Shown one piece after another: positions 35,526-46,889 of a stretch of DNA of 64,000 bases. Position numbers and translations under genes: made by a program. The notes under the pieces are model-generated. The model saw only the letters and a program-made list of their open reading frames with translations. It did not search any database and had not been told where the DNA came from. Origin of the DNA: Musa acuminata AAA Group (Eukaryota; Streptophyta; Magnoliopsida; Zingiberales; Musaceae); NCBI RefSeq assembly GCF_036884655.1, contig NC_088335.1, positions 39,775,001 through 39,839,000 of the forward strand, written 5' to 3'. The stretch's first letter is position 1; every line of letters begins with the position of its first letter.

Positions 35526-36900
35526 TCATCGTCGTCGAGTCATGATCCATCGATCAATAATGGCACTTGGCTGGGTCTGGAGTTCTCCTTGGTTAGTCAT
35601 ATTTGGTGGTTGACTTTGAGCTATCTCCAAGCACCTATTTATAATTTTCTTCTGGCCATCGGTTTGTGGGTGATATGCTGTACTCCTTTTCAATTTAGTA
35701 CCTTGCATATGGAATAACTTTGTCCAAAATCTGCTCATGAAGATGCAAGTAGAATTTGTCATAAGCATAATGCGACCCTTATAGCGTAATTCTTTTGAGT
35801 CCCAATTATAATGAGCCACGGAGCTTGGTGCTTCCTCCAATTTTTTTATGATCTTATTAGTCTTCGGATCTTCCTGTCATTCCATCTTAATATCCTCAAG
35901 GAAGTCGCTGGTCGGAAGTGAAACGATCGAAAATTCAGCTTGCTCGGGTAGCTACGAAAGCGCATCTGCAACAACATTCTCTTACCCCTTTTTGTAAGTT
36001 ATTTCATAATCAAATCCAAGAAGTTTTGTTACCCATATTTGCCGCTCAGGAGATGATATCTTTTGCTCTGAAAAGTACTTGAGGCTTTTATGGTCGGTTT
36101 TAATTTGAAATCGTCGACCAATCAAGTAGAGTCTCCACCTCGTTGTTGCATGCACAATGACGAGCATCTCCTTATCATATGTTGACTTATTTTGATGGGA
36201 GGGAGATAATGCCTTATTAGTGTATGCGAGTGGTCGACCATCTTGCATGAGAATGGCTCCAATTCTGACTCCAGATGCGTCGGCCTCAATAATGAAGGGT
36301 CGGCTGAAATCTGGTAGTGCTAGCACTAGTGTCATCGTCATGGCTACCTTAAGTTTGTCGAAGGCAGTGAAGGCTTTGTCCAACCATTGGAAGACATCTT
36401 TTTTTAGTAAGAAAGTAAGTGGTGCACTGATCTTTCCATAGTTTTTCATGAACTTACGGTAGTAGCCTATTAAACCCAGAAATCCATGTAGCAATTTTAT
36501 GTTCCTCGAGGTCGGCCAATTCTGCATTACTTCTATTTTGGAGGGGTCCACCATCACACCTTCCGCTGATATGATATACCCAAGATATTTTGTCTTTTAT
36601 TGAAGAAAGCAAAAATTCATAGTGGCTATTGTATGTTCGAAAGGTGGTTTTCGGTATGCCTTTTTCACATACTCATATTTGATGATACCTAGATCGAAGG
36701 TCCAGCTTTATGAAGATTTGTGCTCTCTTTCATCTAGCAATTCATCTACTACTGGAATAGGGTATTTATCCTTGATGGTTATGCCATTGAGAGCTCGGTA
36801 ATCAATGCATATTCGCCATATTGTGTCCTTGCATACAAGTAGCACCGGTGAAGAGTAGAGGTTGCAACTTGGCCGAATAACTCTTGTTTCAAGCATCTCT
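35526..36900 (-). pseudogene. GY pol: partial RT, RNase H and integrase
   Basis: RT N-part at 36896-36700 ([25 protein letters not shown]). Then a deletion near 36605 joins the HYEFL-like segment directly to the YLG-like segment, removing the catalytic DD. RNase H is open at 36557-35982 (EADASG, YDKEMLVIV, TDHKSLKY). Integrase is reduced: KGRIMLMTN is fused to [20 protein letters not shown] at about 35730, deleting the zinc-binding region and most of the core. Non-functional. Confidence 0.85.
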
Positions 36901-37349
36901 TTTACAATCCTTTCTATTTCATCCTTATGGAGATGTAGATACTAATATGGCTGAGTATTTGCTAGAGGTTTGCTTAGAAGAATCGTTATATAATGATCAT
37001 ACTGACGGGTAAGAGGTAAGTTGTGCGGTTCGTCAAATATATCTGAAAATTCAGCAAGCAATGGAAGTAGGTTTGGATCTTCAAATTCTATTGGCTCTCC
37101 CTTAGTTTTCTACTCAAGTTGTACTAAAAAGTCACTGCATACTTTATGCAAAACCTTCTCTATTTGTTATGTGCAAATTGTCGTTATGTCACTCCCATGT
37201 TTCCCATGCAGTATCACCTATTTCTTCTTACTATAAAATTTCATAATTAGTTGCATAAAATTTCAAGAAACATCACCTAATGTCGTCAACCATTTAGTTC
37301 TAAGCATGACCTCATGATCATCAAGAAGGAGGAGGAAGAAATATGCAAT

Positions 37350-38573
37350 TATCTCTTGGTCCTATAGTAACAGTTTCACTCGCGGGTGCCTACGATCATA
37401 CTTCAAAATCCATCCGTTAGTGACCTTAATGTCAAACCTACTGTAATTCTCGATAGATAAGGCCATCCAGACAGCAACCTTATTGTTTAGGAAGTTATTA
37501 GTACTGCCCGTGTTGATGAGAACAGTGATCGGTTGTTGTTTGACTTTGCCTCCAACTTTCATCGTTTGCGGGTTTAAGTAGCCGGCTAGTGCATGTACCG
37601 TAACTTCGGTCGGTTATAGCTCTTCTTCTGCATCTTCTTTTTCATGCTCAAGGCTCTCTTCTGAATGTTCAATGACCTCTTCTTCTACTAGTTCAATCAT
37701 AAGAAGTCTCCCTTTACTACAGCGATGCTCACGGCTCCATGGCTCATCGCAATGCTAACATAACCCCTTCGCATATCGCTCCCGAAGCTCTTCTCTTGTC
37801 AACCTCTTTGATGCAGGGACATGGTTGATAGTAGGGGGGGCTGAGGGCTTCAGTATTGCTAGTCAAGGAGTGACCCTAGTCCTCCGAGCTTCATGGTTCA
37901 ATTACTCTTCTTGATGTCGTGCGAAAGAGATGACTACCATAAGCATGTACGGTTGTCGCGCTTTAACTTCTCCCCAGATCTCCGGCTTTAAGCCCTCAAT
38001 GAAGGTCCCCAATAGCTATTTTTGAGACCAATCATGAGTTTGATTAGATAACTTTTCAAACCTGGTTTGGTACTCTTGAATGGTGGAGGTTTGTCGGATC
38101 TTTGCTAGTTGTCCATTAATGTTCTCGTAATCGGTTGGTCTGAAGCAGATCAGTAGTCCTTATTTAAATTATCACCATGAGAGGACTCCATGAGTGTGTT
38201 CAAACTAGTCAAACCACTGTATGACATCCCTTTCAAGATGTATAGCTGCAATTTTCACCATAGATTCGTCTGCGATTTTGTGGTACCGAAAATATCGCTC
38301 TACGCGCCAGATCCAACCAATCGGGTCTCCTTCTTCCCATCTAGGAAAGTTTACCCTCATACATGGATAGTTGGGGTCAGTCATAGAGCCTCCCCTCCCT
38401 TGGAAGTCATCTCTTCGGGCTTGGTGCGATTGGGCAAAGCTCTCTTCTTGATGTGATTTCTTCGGGCTTAGTGGTCAGCCCAATCTGAGTTCGGTAAAGA
38501 GCGTCCGAATCTTATCCTTCATTCGTGCCTCAAAGGCTTTGAATTTAGCATTGATTGCCTCCTCAAATATCAT
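37350..38573 (-). pseudogene. GY gag and protease remnants
   Basis: The ATG at 38573 opens MIFEEAINAKFKAFEARMKD, a typical gag start, stopped after about 32 residues. Gag continues at about 38380 (NFPRWEEGDPIGWIWRVERY) and 38160-37960 with stops. Protease lies at 37562-37362, where the active-site Asp is replaced (INTGST). A CCHC-like region near 37740 is degraded. Confidence 0.75.
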
Positions 38574-39717
38574 AGTATATGCCTCCAAATATGTGATGTT
38601 AAGATCTCTCTTTTATTATCAGGTTAAAGGCATATATAGGTTGAGAGAAGTGATGGTCGAAAGGGTTGGTGGATTGGTAGATGTAGGCTGTAGTTTAGGC
38701 TTGTTTTATGGCTGTTTTGGGTGCAGTTTGAGGGTGTGGTTTGGAGTTTTAGGGCTGTGGATGAAAGTTTTAGATCTATGGTAGATGGTAGTAAAGGTTT
38801 GATAGAAATCAATGGAAGTTGCTGCAAATATGTGCTGTCTTGTAAGAGTAGAATTATCATTGAAGAAACAATAGTTTCTGGACGAAATTTCTACCAAAAA
38901 CTCTAGAGATTTGAGGGAATTGACAGCAATATCTCAGTTTATATGATAGCAAGGATGTCCAATTTAATCAAGAAAATTTTGGTAGTAACAGCAAGAAAAT
39001 TGGTGCAAGTTGTGATAGTAGAATTCTCGTCAAAAAATTTCAGCTGACTATGACGAAAATTTGTAGCAACACAAAATCGTTTCTAGAGATGAATTCGTCA
39101 ATAGATCAATTTTAGATGGAAGCCAAGATAATTTATGAAGTGTATAAGAAATTTTATTCAAAAAAAATTACAAATAGATGGGTTAAGGCAACAATATGTG
39201 GTTGAAATTTTCTGCATCACAGATTTTCAAGTGTAGCAGATTGGACGTAAAAAATCAGTGGTTTATATTAAGAATTTTTTGACAAAACCAAAAGGAAATC
39301 TACTGTTAGAAAGTGTTAAAGCTATCATAAAAATTTCGTAGAGATTTGGATAGAAAAAATATAGTATCAAGATCAAACAAGCAGTAATATGCAGTTGAAA
39401 TTTTATAGTACAGATTTTCAAGTATAGCAGAATAGACATAAAAGATCAATAGTTTATATTGAGAATTTTTTGATAAAACTAAAGAGAAATTTGTTGTTAG
39501 GAAGTATCAAAGCTGTCATAAAAATTTCGTAGAGATTTAGATAGAAAAATTATAGTAGCAAGATCAAACAATCTGAGCTATGTAGTTGGAATTTTGCAAT
39601 GTATCTTTCGTCGTAGAGATGAAAACTTTACGATAAAAAGTTTAAGTAACAATTTTGGAACAATTCTTTTTTTTGAATTTTTGAATAAAGATAACTAAAT
39701 TACAGCAGCAGTAAGGT
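38574..39717 (+). other. Non-coding stretch between GY and TK copy 2
   Basis: No recognisable gene. A GT-rich segment at 38640-38800 is followed by A/T-rich DNA. It may be the leader or former 5' part of GY, but no LTR edge is visible. The stretch contains the 191-bp tandem duplication. Confidence 0.5.
39190..39585 (+). repeat. Tandem duplication, period about 191 bp
   Basis: Two diverged units share GTTGAAATTTT, CAGATTTTCAAGT (39220 and 39411), GTTTATATT and CATAAAAATTTCGTAGAGAT in the same order. Confidence 0.75.
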
Positions 39718-40668
39718 AAGTGTTGATGACATGCTTATCTTTGGAAAAGATATGTCTACAATTAAGAGGTTAAAGAATGAACTGATTGAGACCTTTGCAA
39801 TAAACGACATGGGGCTAGCAAAGCAAATACTGGGCTTATAGATTTTCCATGTTAGAAAAAATAAAAAGATTTGGTTGTCATAGGAGAAATACATCGAGAA
39901 GGTATTTGATAGGTTAAATATAAGCAACACAAAACTTGTTGGTTCTCCTCTATTAAGTTACTTCAAGTTATGCTCAAAGCAAAGTCTATCAAGTGATGAG
40001 GAGAAGGAGCAAATGCAAAAGGTTCTTTTTGCTTCAGTAGTAAGAAGTTTGATATACGCCATGGTATGTGTAAGGCCGGATACGCGCACTAGTTAGTAGT
40101 GAAGTGGATCTTTAGATATCTCATAGAGAGCTCCAAAGTTTATTTAAGCTTTGAAAGTAGACCACCTGTGTTGACATGTTGCTTAGATGTAGATATTATA
40201 AGAGATTGATATGAAAAAGTTCATATCATGTTTTGTACTCACCTTTACAGGAGAAGATGTGTCATGACAATTTAAATTGTAAAAGTGTATTACTTTCTCC
40301 ACCATAGAGGTAGAATATATTGTTACTATAGAGATTTACAAAGAAATATTATGGATGAAAGAATTCTTACAAGAATTAGAGTTAAAACAGAAATATTATA
40401 TGGTGCATTGTGATAGCTAGAACATTATCCATTTATATAAGAACCCAACTTTTTATTCTAAGTCAAAGCATATAGATGTCAGATACTACTGGATTCGAAA
40501 TATATTTAAAGAGAAGCAGTTGTAACTTCAAAAAATTCATATAAATGATAATAGGGCAGACATATTGACAAAGACCTTATCGAAAGAAAGGCAAGGAATG
40601 TGCCTGTTTGTATGACTTTACATTGAGGAGTCATAGGATAGCCTCCCTTATGGGTTGAAGGGGGAGGT
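39718..40668 (+). pseudogene. TK copy 2: Copia RT/RNase H fragment
   Basis: Collinear with 16440-17074 plus 33551-33921: VDDMLIFG-type RT motif, NISNTKLVG segment, RNase H end, then polypurine AAGGGGGAGGTT. It contains stops and a deletion near 40085. The empty site for E2 is at 40303-40307 (CCATA once). Confidence 0.8.
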
Positions 40669-42716
40669 TATTAGGCACATAGCTTATTAATTCAACCCAT
40701 GATGGGTCTTAATAACCCACAAACCACAGCAGCCATTTAACCCTTTCTCTTTTAACTTAGACACAAAAAAGAAAAGGGTAGGGGGTGGGGTGGCTTGAGT
40801 TGCTGTGGGTGTGGTTGGGAGAAACCATAACAGTGACAATTGAGGGGTTTTCCACAAGAGAAGAAGAAAAGGAAAAAAGACAAGGGCAACTTAGAGGCTA
40901 CTCTTAATTATTTTGGTTGTGTTTTCACCTTTGGTTTTACTGATGTAATCCTTGTATCTATATTATTCTTTTGTGATTGTTGCTCAAGTCTTAAGCAAAA
41001 GACTTTGATATTTATACGTTCATTATTTTTATAGTGAATTTATTTTTCTGGCTTACCTCATGGTTTTTTCCCTTTGCGTTTTAGGGTTTTCCATATAAAT
41101 CTTGGTGCTCTATATGGTTATGATTTCTCTTTAATTTTTTTACTATATGTTACAACCTACTTGTATTTGTTCGTATATAAGTTTTTTTATCCCATTAGTG
41201 CACCCTCGAGGACGAGAAGGCTGAGAGAACGTGATGGGCACTCAAGAGGCTAATCAATGTTGAAGCGGTGAGCGCTCAAGGTAGAAAGCAACAGTCGGTG
41301 AGGAAGAAGGGAGAGCACTTAGGGCAAAGAGCACTTCACTAGAGTTCCACGAGATTTAGGGGTAGGGAAAGCCACCAAAGGTGGAGGAAGCCGATCTTGT
41401 TGAAGCAGCATAGGGCAGCATGGTAGTTTGTTGAGAAAACGACGCTATTGTTGCTATAGTGATAACAACAGATCAGTGATGTCCTAGTGCAGCTCAATGA
41501 TGAGAACTAGTAAGGAAATAGGGAAAGTCTAAAATGGGCGACTACGGTGGCTTGAAGTCCTCCAGTAGTGATTTGGTTGATAGCGAAGAGAGCAGGCCAC
41601 TACGTAGAACAATAAAATAGGCAATGACATATCAGCATAGTGATTATTGTTGTCGAGCAGAGTAGGAAACCGGCAACAACAAATCAGCAGAGAAGAGTAA
41701 TTACTGTCGTTGTATAATGAGGAAGGAAAGGTAAGTTATTATGATTTTGGTCATAATAACTTATATCTCATAATATTTCTTTTAAAACAGAACTTTTTGA
41801 TTTTGGTCATTTGGACAAAAGTGTACGTTACTATGAAGAATATTCTTTCTCTTCGAATGCGAGAAAAAGGTACAAAAACTTCACTTTTTGTCCTGTTTTT
41901 GTGATTTTGTAGTGTCTGTGTTTGTCAAATTATTCTAATTTTCTCAAGCAAAAGGAGCTTTTTTACATTGAGAATGAAGTCACGAGTGTGTAAAGAACAA
42001 AGTGTGCTAAAACGAATCCAAAGACTTCAAATATCAAAGACTCAAAAGACATGTATAATTTCCTCCTCTCAAAGGGAAAACGTATGGACACCATTTTACC
42101 TACGTATGCCTTAGCTAAAAATCCCAATCAAAAGAACATTAATCAAGACCAAAGGCATAAATTTTGTTGATGTTTATTGCTTAAAATATGGAACATAATG
42201 TTTGTATGACCTTTATCTGTCTTTGATTCTCTATTAATGTTTAAGTTGGTTGAATTTTTTATATGTATTGCTTTAGAGATGATCTTTGGTCTTTGATTTG
42301 GAAGTGGAATCTGTTGTTTAACACCTAAACATGATGTCCTCTCAATCTTAAGTCCTACAAATATCATAAGACCTCCATATACTCTTCCCCTCCATTCTTT
42401 TCTATTCTCCATAGTTTCTATTCTCTCACTTATAATTTGAGTTTATTTCTTAATAAATTTTACGCATGTACAATAATTATGAGCATATTATCAATTCACA
42501 TGAAAAAAAAGGGAAAAAATGAAAACATAGCGATTACATCATGATGATGCGTCCTTAGTCAAATTATGGAATCTCATGATGTACATTAATGAAGTCATCA
42601 TAATTTTCATGCAAAAAATTATAATTCCTCTTAACCTTTTTGAAACTTAATTCTCAATCCAGAGGAGTCCAGGATAAACAAATGAATTGTTATGACTGCG
42701 ATCGTTGCATTGCAAG
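40669..42716 (+). repeat. TK copy 2 LTR and adjoining sequence
   Basis: Matches 33922-35001 in two blocks, 40669-41190 and about 42201-42716, separated by about 1 kb. It begins ATTAGGCACATAG, a mutated LTR start. Confidence 0.65.
41191..42200. other. Extra 1-kb segment in TK copy 2
   Basis: Absent from TK copy 1 at the corresponding point (about 34490). The first half is relatively GC-rich and repetitive in GAG/CAG words, the second half AT-rich. No terminal inverted repeats, target duplication or protein similarity were recognised. Confidence 0.55.
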
Positions 42717-42976
42717 CTGTGTGGGAAAACAAGCTTGCTGCATTGGGCAGGACAACTTTTCACAATCCTACTTGAATAGCTGCAATTCTGTTCTATATTT
42801 TAAATTTGGAAATGCTGCTACAAGTACAACAACTGAGTGATATGAATGTTGATGTGAAAAACTATGAGAATATCATAAACAAGACAAAGAATGCTGTTGC
42901 AATAAGTCTATGAGACATTACAGTTAAATATTATGATTCATATATTCGAACAAGTGCAGTTTAATCTGTTTGATTC
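42717..42976. other. Short unassigned flank left of E4
   Basis: AT-rich, no supported gene. A 52-residue cysteine-containing frame crosses its left edge but is not conserved in TK copy 1. Confidence 0.4.
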
Positions 42977-44221
42977 TGTTAGGATCCGAGTGGCACTAAG
43001 AGGAGGGGGTGGATTAGTACAATGGATTAAAATTTATAAATTTAAAAATAAATTTGTAAATACAAGGAGTATATGAAAACCAAAAGCCAGTAGTAGTGTA
43101 AATAATAATTTCAGAAAAGTAAGAATTCACACGTTCAAGGAACACACCAATTTAAAGTGGTTCGGTCAAAATGATCTACGTCTACTTGCGAAGCCTTCCT
43201 CGAAGAGGCTCCCACCTTCCACTAGCAAATCACTTTGAAGGGGAAGGACAAATACATCTCTTACAACCTTTTATAGTGGTTCACACTCTTACAAATTTTC
43301 AACAAGAAAGAAGGAAGTGAATACTTAAGCAATTAAAAACAAGACTTGCTAAAGACTTTGCTAATACTTTTTTTTTCTCAATTTATTGCTTCTCAAAAGT
43401 TATATTCTCTATTGAGAATTAAGGGTATTTATAGACCCTAAGAGGATTCAAATTTAGGCTTCAAAATTTGAATTTTCTTGGGTTCCCGATGCTGACGGTG
43501 CCACTGCTTGTCGATGTCTAACACAAACAGTGTACTAGCGGTGCTATCGCCCAGTCCGACGGTGCCACCACCGGACCTCTCGAGTGTTGGGCGGTGCCAC
43601 CACCTAGTCTGACGGTACCATCATCCGATCCTCGGGTTCTGAGCGGTGCCACTGCCTAGTCCAACGGTTCCACTGCCCGGTCCTATGGGTCAATAGATGG
43701 GCTTCAAATTTGGCCCAAACTAGGTAATATCGAGCCCAATTGGCTCCTAACCAGGATATAGGATTATCCCTTAATCCTAACCCTAATTACATGTAAACTA
43801 CGCAACTGAAAATATAGTCCTAAGCAAGTTTTCAACCGGCAAATGTCGAGTCTCCTTCCGACGAGCTTTCCGGTGATCTTTCGATACACCCTCGGATTTC
43901 TTACGGCGAACTCCCATCAGGCTCCCGATCTTGTGGCAAGTTCAGCGAGTAGCCGAGCCTTCTCGGTGATCTCCGTGAACCTCCGATGATTTCTTTGGCG
44001 GACTTCCGAAAACTTCGACAAGTCCCCGATTTCTTCTCGGTTGGTTCCGGCAGCATCTTCGACGAATCTTCGGACTCTCGAACACCCATCGAACTTGACT
44101 CCGGTATCTTTGCTTTATGTTTTTACGCTATCGTAGTTAATCCTGCACACTTAACTCAATAATATGGATTAGATCAATTAATCCATCAATTGATTTCATC
44201 ATCAAAATCTGAGATTCAATA
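42977..44221 (-). repeat. E4 3' LTR
   Basis: 1245 bp, TGTTAGGATCC...GATTCAATA on the plus strand, reverse orientation. Minus-strand TATA box at 43433-43426; palindrome array 43494-43685. The terminus CAATA is mutated from CAACA. Confidence 0.9.
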
Positions 44222-44830
44222 ATCTCCCCCTTTTTGATGTTGACAATTAATTGATGATGGAGTTAAACATAACTCCCCCTATCTATATGCCATATTCTGA
44301 GAGGATAAAAATACTTGAATTCAATCTCTTTGAATTCAAGACTAAGTCGATAAGTTCTATCCGATTGAACTTCTCGTTATTCTCAATAAGCATGAGCAAA
44401 TACGAAACTTCGTATTTCTCATAATTTCAAGCTATGAAGATTATTTTCAAGTCAAATGAAGAAAAACAATTATCACTTCGACAAGAAATAAGAATTTTCA
44501 ACATGAATTTCATGATATAAATGTAAGGCATGATTTCATATGATCAACCAATCGAAGAACTTACGATATTCTTAAAAAGTTTTGCAATGCATATAAGATA
44601 TTTGCATTACACAAGCTTTTGCAATCATATAAGTCATGCTATCGATGCATATAAGATATTTGCATTACACAAGCTTTTGTAATTCATATAAGTTATGCTA
44701 TCGAATTGGCACAAGTAATGTTTTGCTCATTCTTCTCCCCCTTTGTCATCAATAAAAAGGAGATGAGACTTTAAGCGTACAATTTGTGATCATAAAATCA
44801 TTAGAAAAGGAATTCAACATTAAGATCGAT
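44222..44830 (-). other. E4 3' untranslated region with two polypurine tracts
   Basis: Minus-strand PPTs at 44235-44222 (terminal) and 44745-44732 (complement of TTCTCCCCCTTTGT). Between them are a direct repeat of GCATATAAGATATTTGCATT (near 44588 and 44645) and other non-coding DNA. Confidence 0.65.
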
Positions 44831-44844
44831 CATCCAAAATTCAT

Positions 44845-45060
44845 CTCATAAAAAAACCCACCATTTATCCAGAATTCATCTCATTAAAAAAATTCAGCAT
44901 TCATCCAGAATTCATCTCAGCATTCATCCAGAATTCATTTCAAAAAAAAAATCAGCATTCATTTAGAATTCATCTCATAAAAAAAATCAGCATTCATCCA
45001 GAATGCATTTCAAAAATTAAGCTTTTATTCAAAATTCATCTCATTAAAAAAGCATGGCTT
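44845..45060 (-). repeat. Degenerate tandem repeat in the E4 3' UTR
   Basis: About seven units of 25-38 bp on the plus strand built from CATTCATCCAGAATTCATCT followed by a variable A run. Not seen in E5, so it arose in this copy or its close lineage. Confidence 0.8.
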
Positions 45061-45159
45061 TCATACAAAAGAAAGAAGATGACAAAACTTTAACATGGTA
45101 TTAAGAGTAATCATACAAAGGATCGCATGTCAAGGTAACAAAATAAGAAGACATATCGA

Positions 45160-46284
45160 TTAATCCTTAGGAGGAAATCCATAGTTCTTATACATGACAT
45201 CTATTTTTTGATTCATTTGTCGCAGTTCTTTCAAAATTTCAATTTGTTGAATTTGAATTTGCTCTTGCTATGATTTGAGTTGTTTTTGTTGTGATTTGAT
45301 CTGATGCAATTCTGCCATAATGAGTTCTTCAGAAAATGAAGTAGGAGTTGAAGGTACTGCACCAAAGGGAATAAGAGGAGGAGATTAATTTCCCCTAAAA
45401 ATTGGTGTTTCAAGGTGTTCTACTGGTGGAGGAATTGGATCAGTCCTTCTAGGTTGCCTAACCCATATACCATTGCTAAATATGTACTTAAGTCTTTTCA
45501 GTAGATTTCTATTGATGGTGTTAAATCGATCAACTTGAATTATGTTTTCATCAAGCGAGACACAAATATAATGGGCAAGTATTAATCGAGTAATTAACCA
45601 CCTATATGGTAACATAGTGTCTTTAGCTATTATATCCTACATGTGTTGCCGGATTAAGTATCCAAAGCAATTATATTGTCCGGTTATAATCCAGTACATG
45701 GTGCTTAGCTCTATTTGACTCATTTCCTCAAGATGAAATTGCTTGGGAAGTAGTATGCTAGTCATGATGTGATGAAGAATTTTAGAGTTAAAGGGTAGTA
45801 AGTGCTTGCAACTTTTGGGTATCATGCCTAGGTTCAGATTTTCAAAGATAGTTTCTAAGGCTTCGGAGTAAGTTACTCCGATTACATTGACATCCCATTT
45901 ATTTCTAAAGTAACAGCCCCTATCCTTTTCAGTAATTTCAATTAGTTCACAAATAGTACTATCAAATATTTTAATTTATGTTCCTAAAAAGTAAGTACTT
46001 AGGCTTTCGTTGTCCACACATAAGTTTGCATAAAATAGCCTAACTAACCTAGGATAAATTGGTTCATTGATTTGTAGGAGAGGTAAGGTATCTAAATGTG
46101 CAAATCATCTAATGGGTTCTAGGTTTCCTAGTTCATCTAGATCAACATGTTTACCCTTATATATAGTTCTTGTTTCAAAATTTGGAAACCTAAGAGCTAC
46201 TTCTTTGGATCTAAAAAGATTTTAGTTATATGAATCTCCTTCAACCCTTTTCCCTTTTGTTCTTGTTGATCTCTTAGGAGCCAT
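45160..46284 (-). pseudogene. E4 third ORF (env position), decayed
   Basis: 375 codons in one frame from ATG 46284 to TAA 45160, with about six internal stops and no clear frameshift. Collinear with the intact E5 protein (60634-61740) at roughly half identity: LQINEPIYPRLVRLFY, IPKSCKHLLPFNSKILHHIM and WVRQPRRTD are shared or nearly so. The C-terminus is glutamine-rich and probably coiled coil. The N-terminus is basic. From memory it resembles the plant 'putative transposon protein' domain family; function unknown. Confidence 0.85.
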
Positions 46285-46660
46285 TATCTAGACAAGATGA
46301 TAGATCAAGAATATGAAACTATGAAGAGTAGGCAAAATAATGAGAAGAGGAAGGAAAGATTTCAGATTTTACCTTATAGAGAATTCCTTGAAAGATGGAG
46401 AGCTTGAATTAACAAGAATCCCTCTCCTAGGCTTCTAAAGGTTGGAATGAGGGTTAGAGAAGTTTTGAAGGAGTTGTGGGAGATTTAGGGAGAGTTCTCA
46501 TAGGTTGGGGGCGGTTCCACCGCCGGCCCTAACCCATTTTCTTATAAAGGAGATCTCGGGCGATGCCACCGCCAATCCAAGCGGTGCCACCACCTGGCGA
46601 CCGAGCGCTTAGGCGGTGCTACCACCGGTTCTGGCGGTGCCACCACTAGCATGCTAAGAA
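46285..46660 (-). promoter_or_regulatory. Promoter-like region and possible intron upstream of the E4 third ORF
   Basis: On the minus strand: palindromes of the GGCGGTGGCACCGCC type (46655-46508), a TATA-like TTTATAAG (46548-46541), then a leader with an AAG|GTAAAA donor (intron start 46372) and TTGTCTAG acceptor (46288), three bases before the ATG. The 85-bp T-rich interval would be a 5'-UTR intron. The same arrangement is in E5. Not proven by transcripts. Confidence 0.6.
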
Positions 46661-46889
46661 AGAGAAAGAAAAAATTTCTTTCCTCTCCCTTTTTGTTTTT
46701 CAGAGGTGTTTGACTCAAGATAGGATAGGATCTTGGATTGCACTTTAATATGTCATTTGGAATCGAAAAAAAAAGAAGAAATCAAATCCACGAAAGAATG
46801 GAAAGAGGATGAAAACATTTTTGGAAAATACATTCAAACAAACTTATTCTCATGGACAATTTAACATGCCTAGTTCCCTTCTAATGAAT
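46661..46889 (-). other. E4 spacer between pol and the third-ORF promoter region
   Basis: Short AT-rich non-coding stretch; nothing recognised. Confidence 0.5.

Larger units (their letters stand above)
35002..38573 (-). mobile_element. GY: Ty3/Gypsy remnant (minus strand)
   Basis: Read on the minus strand: gag start at 38573, gag pieces, protease, partial RT, RNase H, end of integrase, polypurine tract (complement of 35383-35400) and a 381-bp 3' LTR. The domain order RT-RNase H-integrase identifies Gypsy. No 5' LTR was found to the right. Confidence 0.85.

Noticed and set aside
38624..38860. Overlapping short frames right of the Gypsy gag start
   Set aside because: Low-complexity GT-rich DNA gives open frames on both strands; no similarity and no conservation partner.
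42640..42840. Short Cys-rich frame (MNCYDCDRCIASC...)
   Set aside because: The paralogous stretch at 34920-35001 does not keep the cysteines, and there is no promoter or homolog; probably chance.
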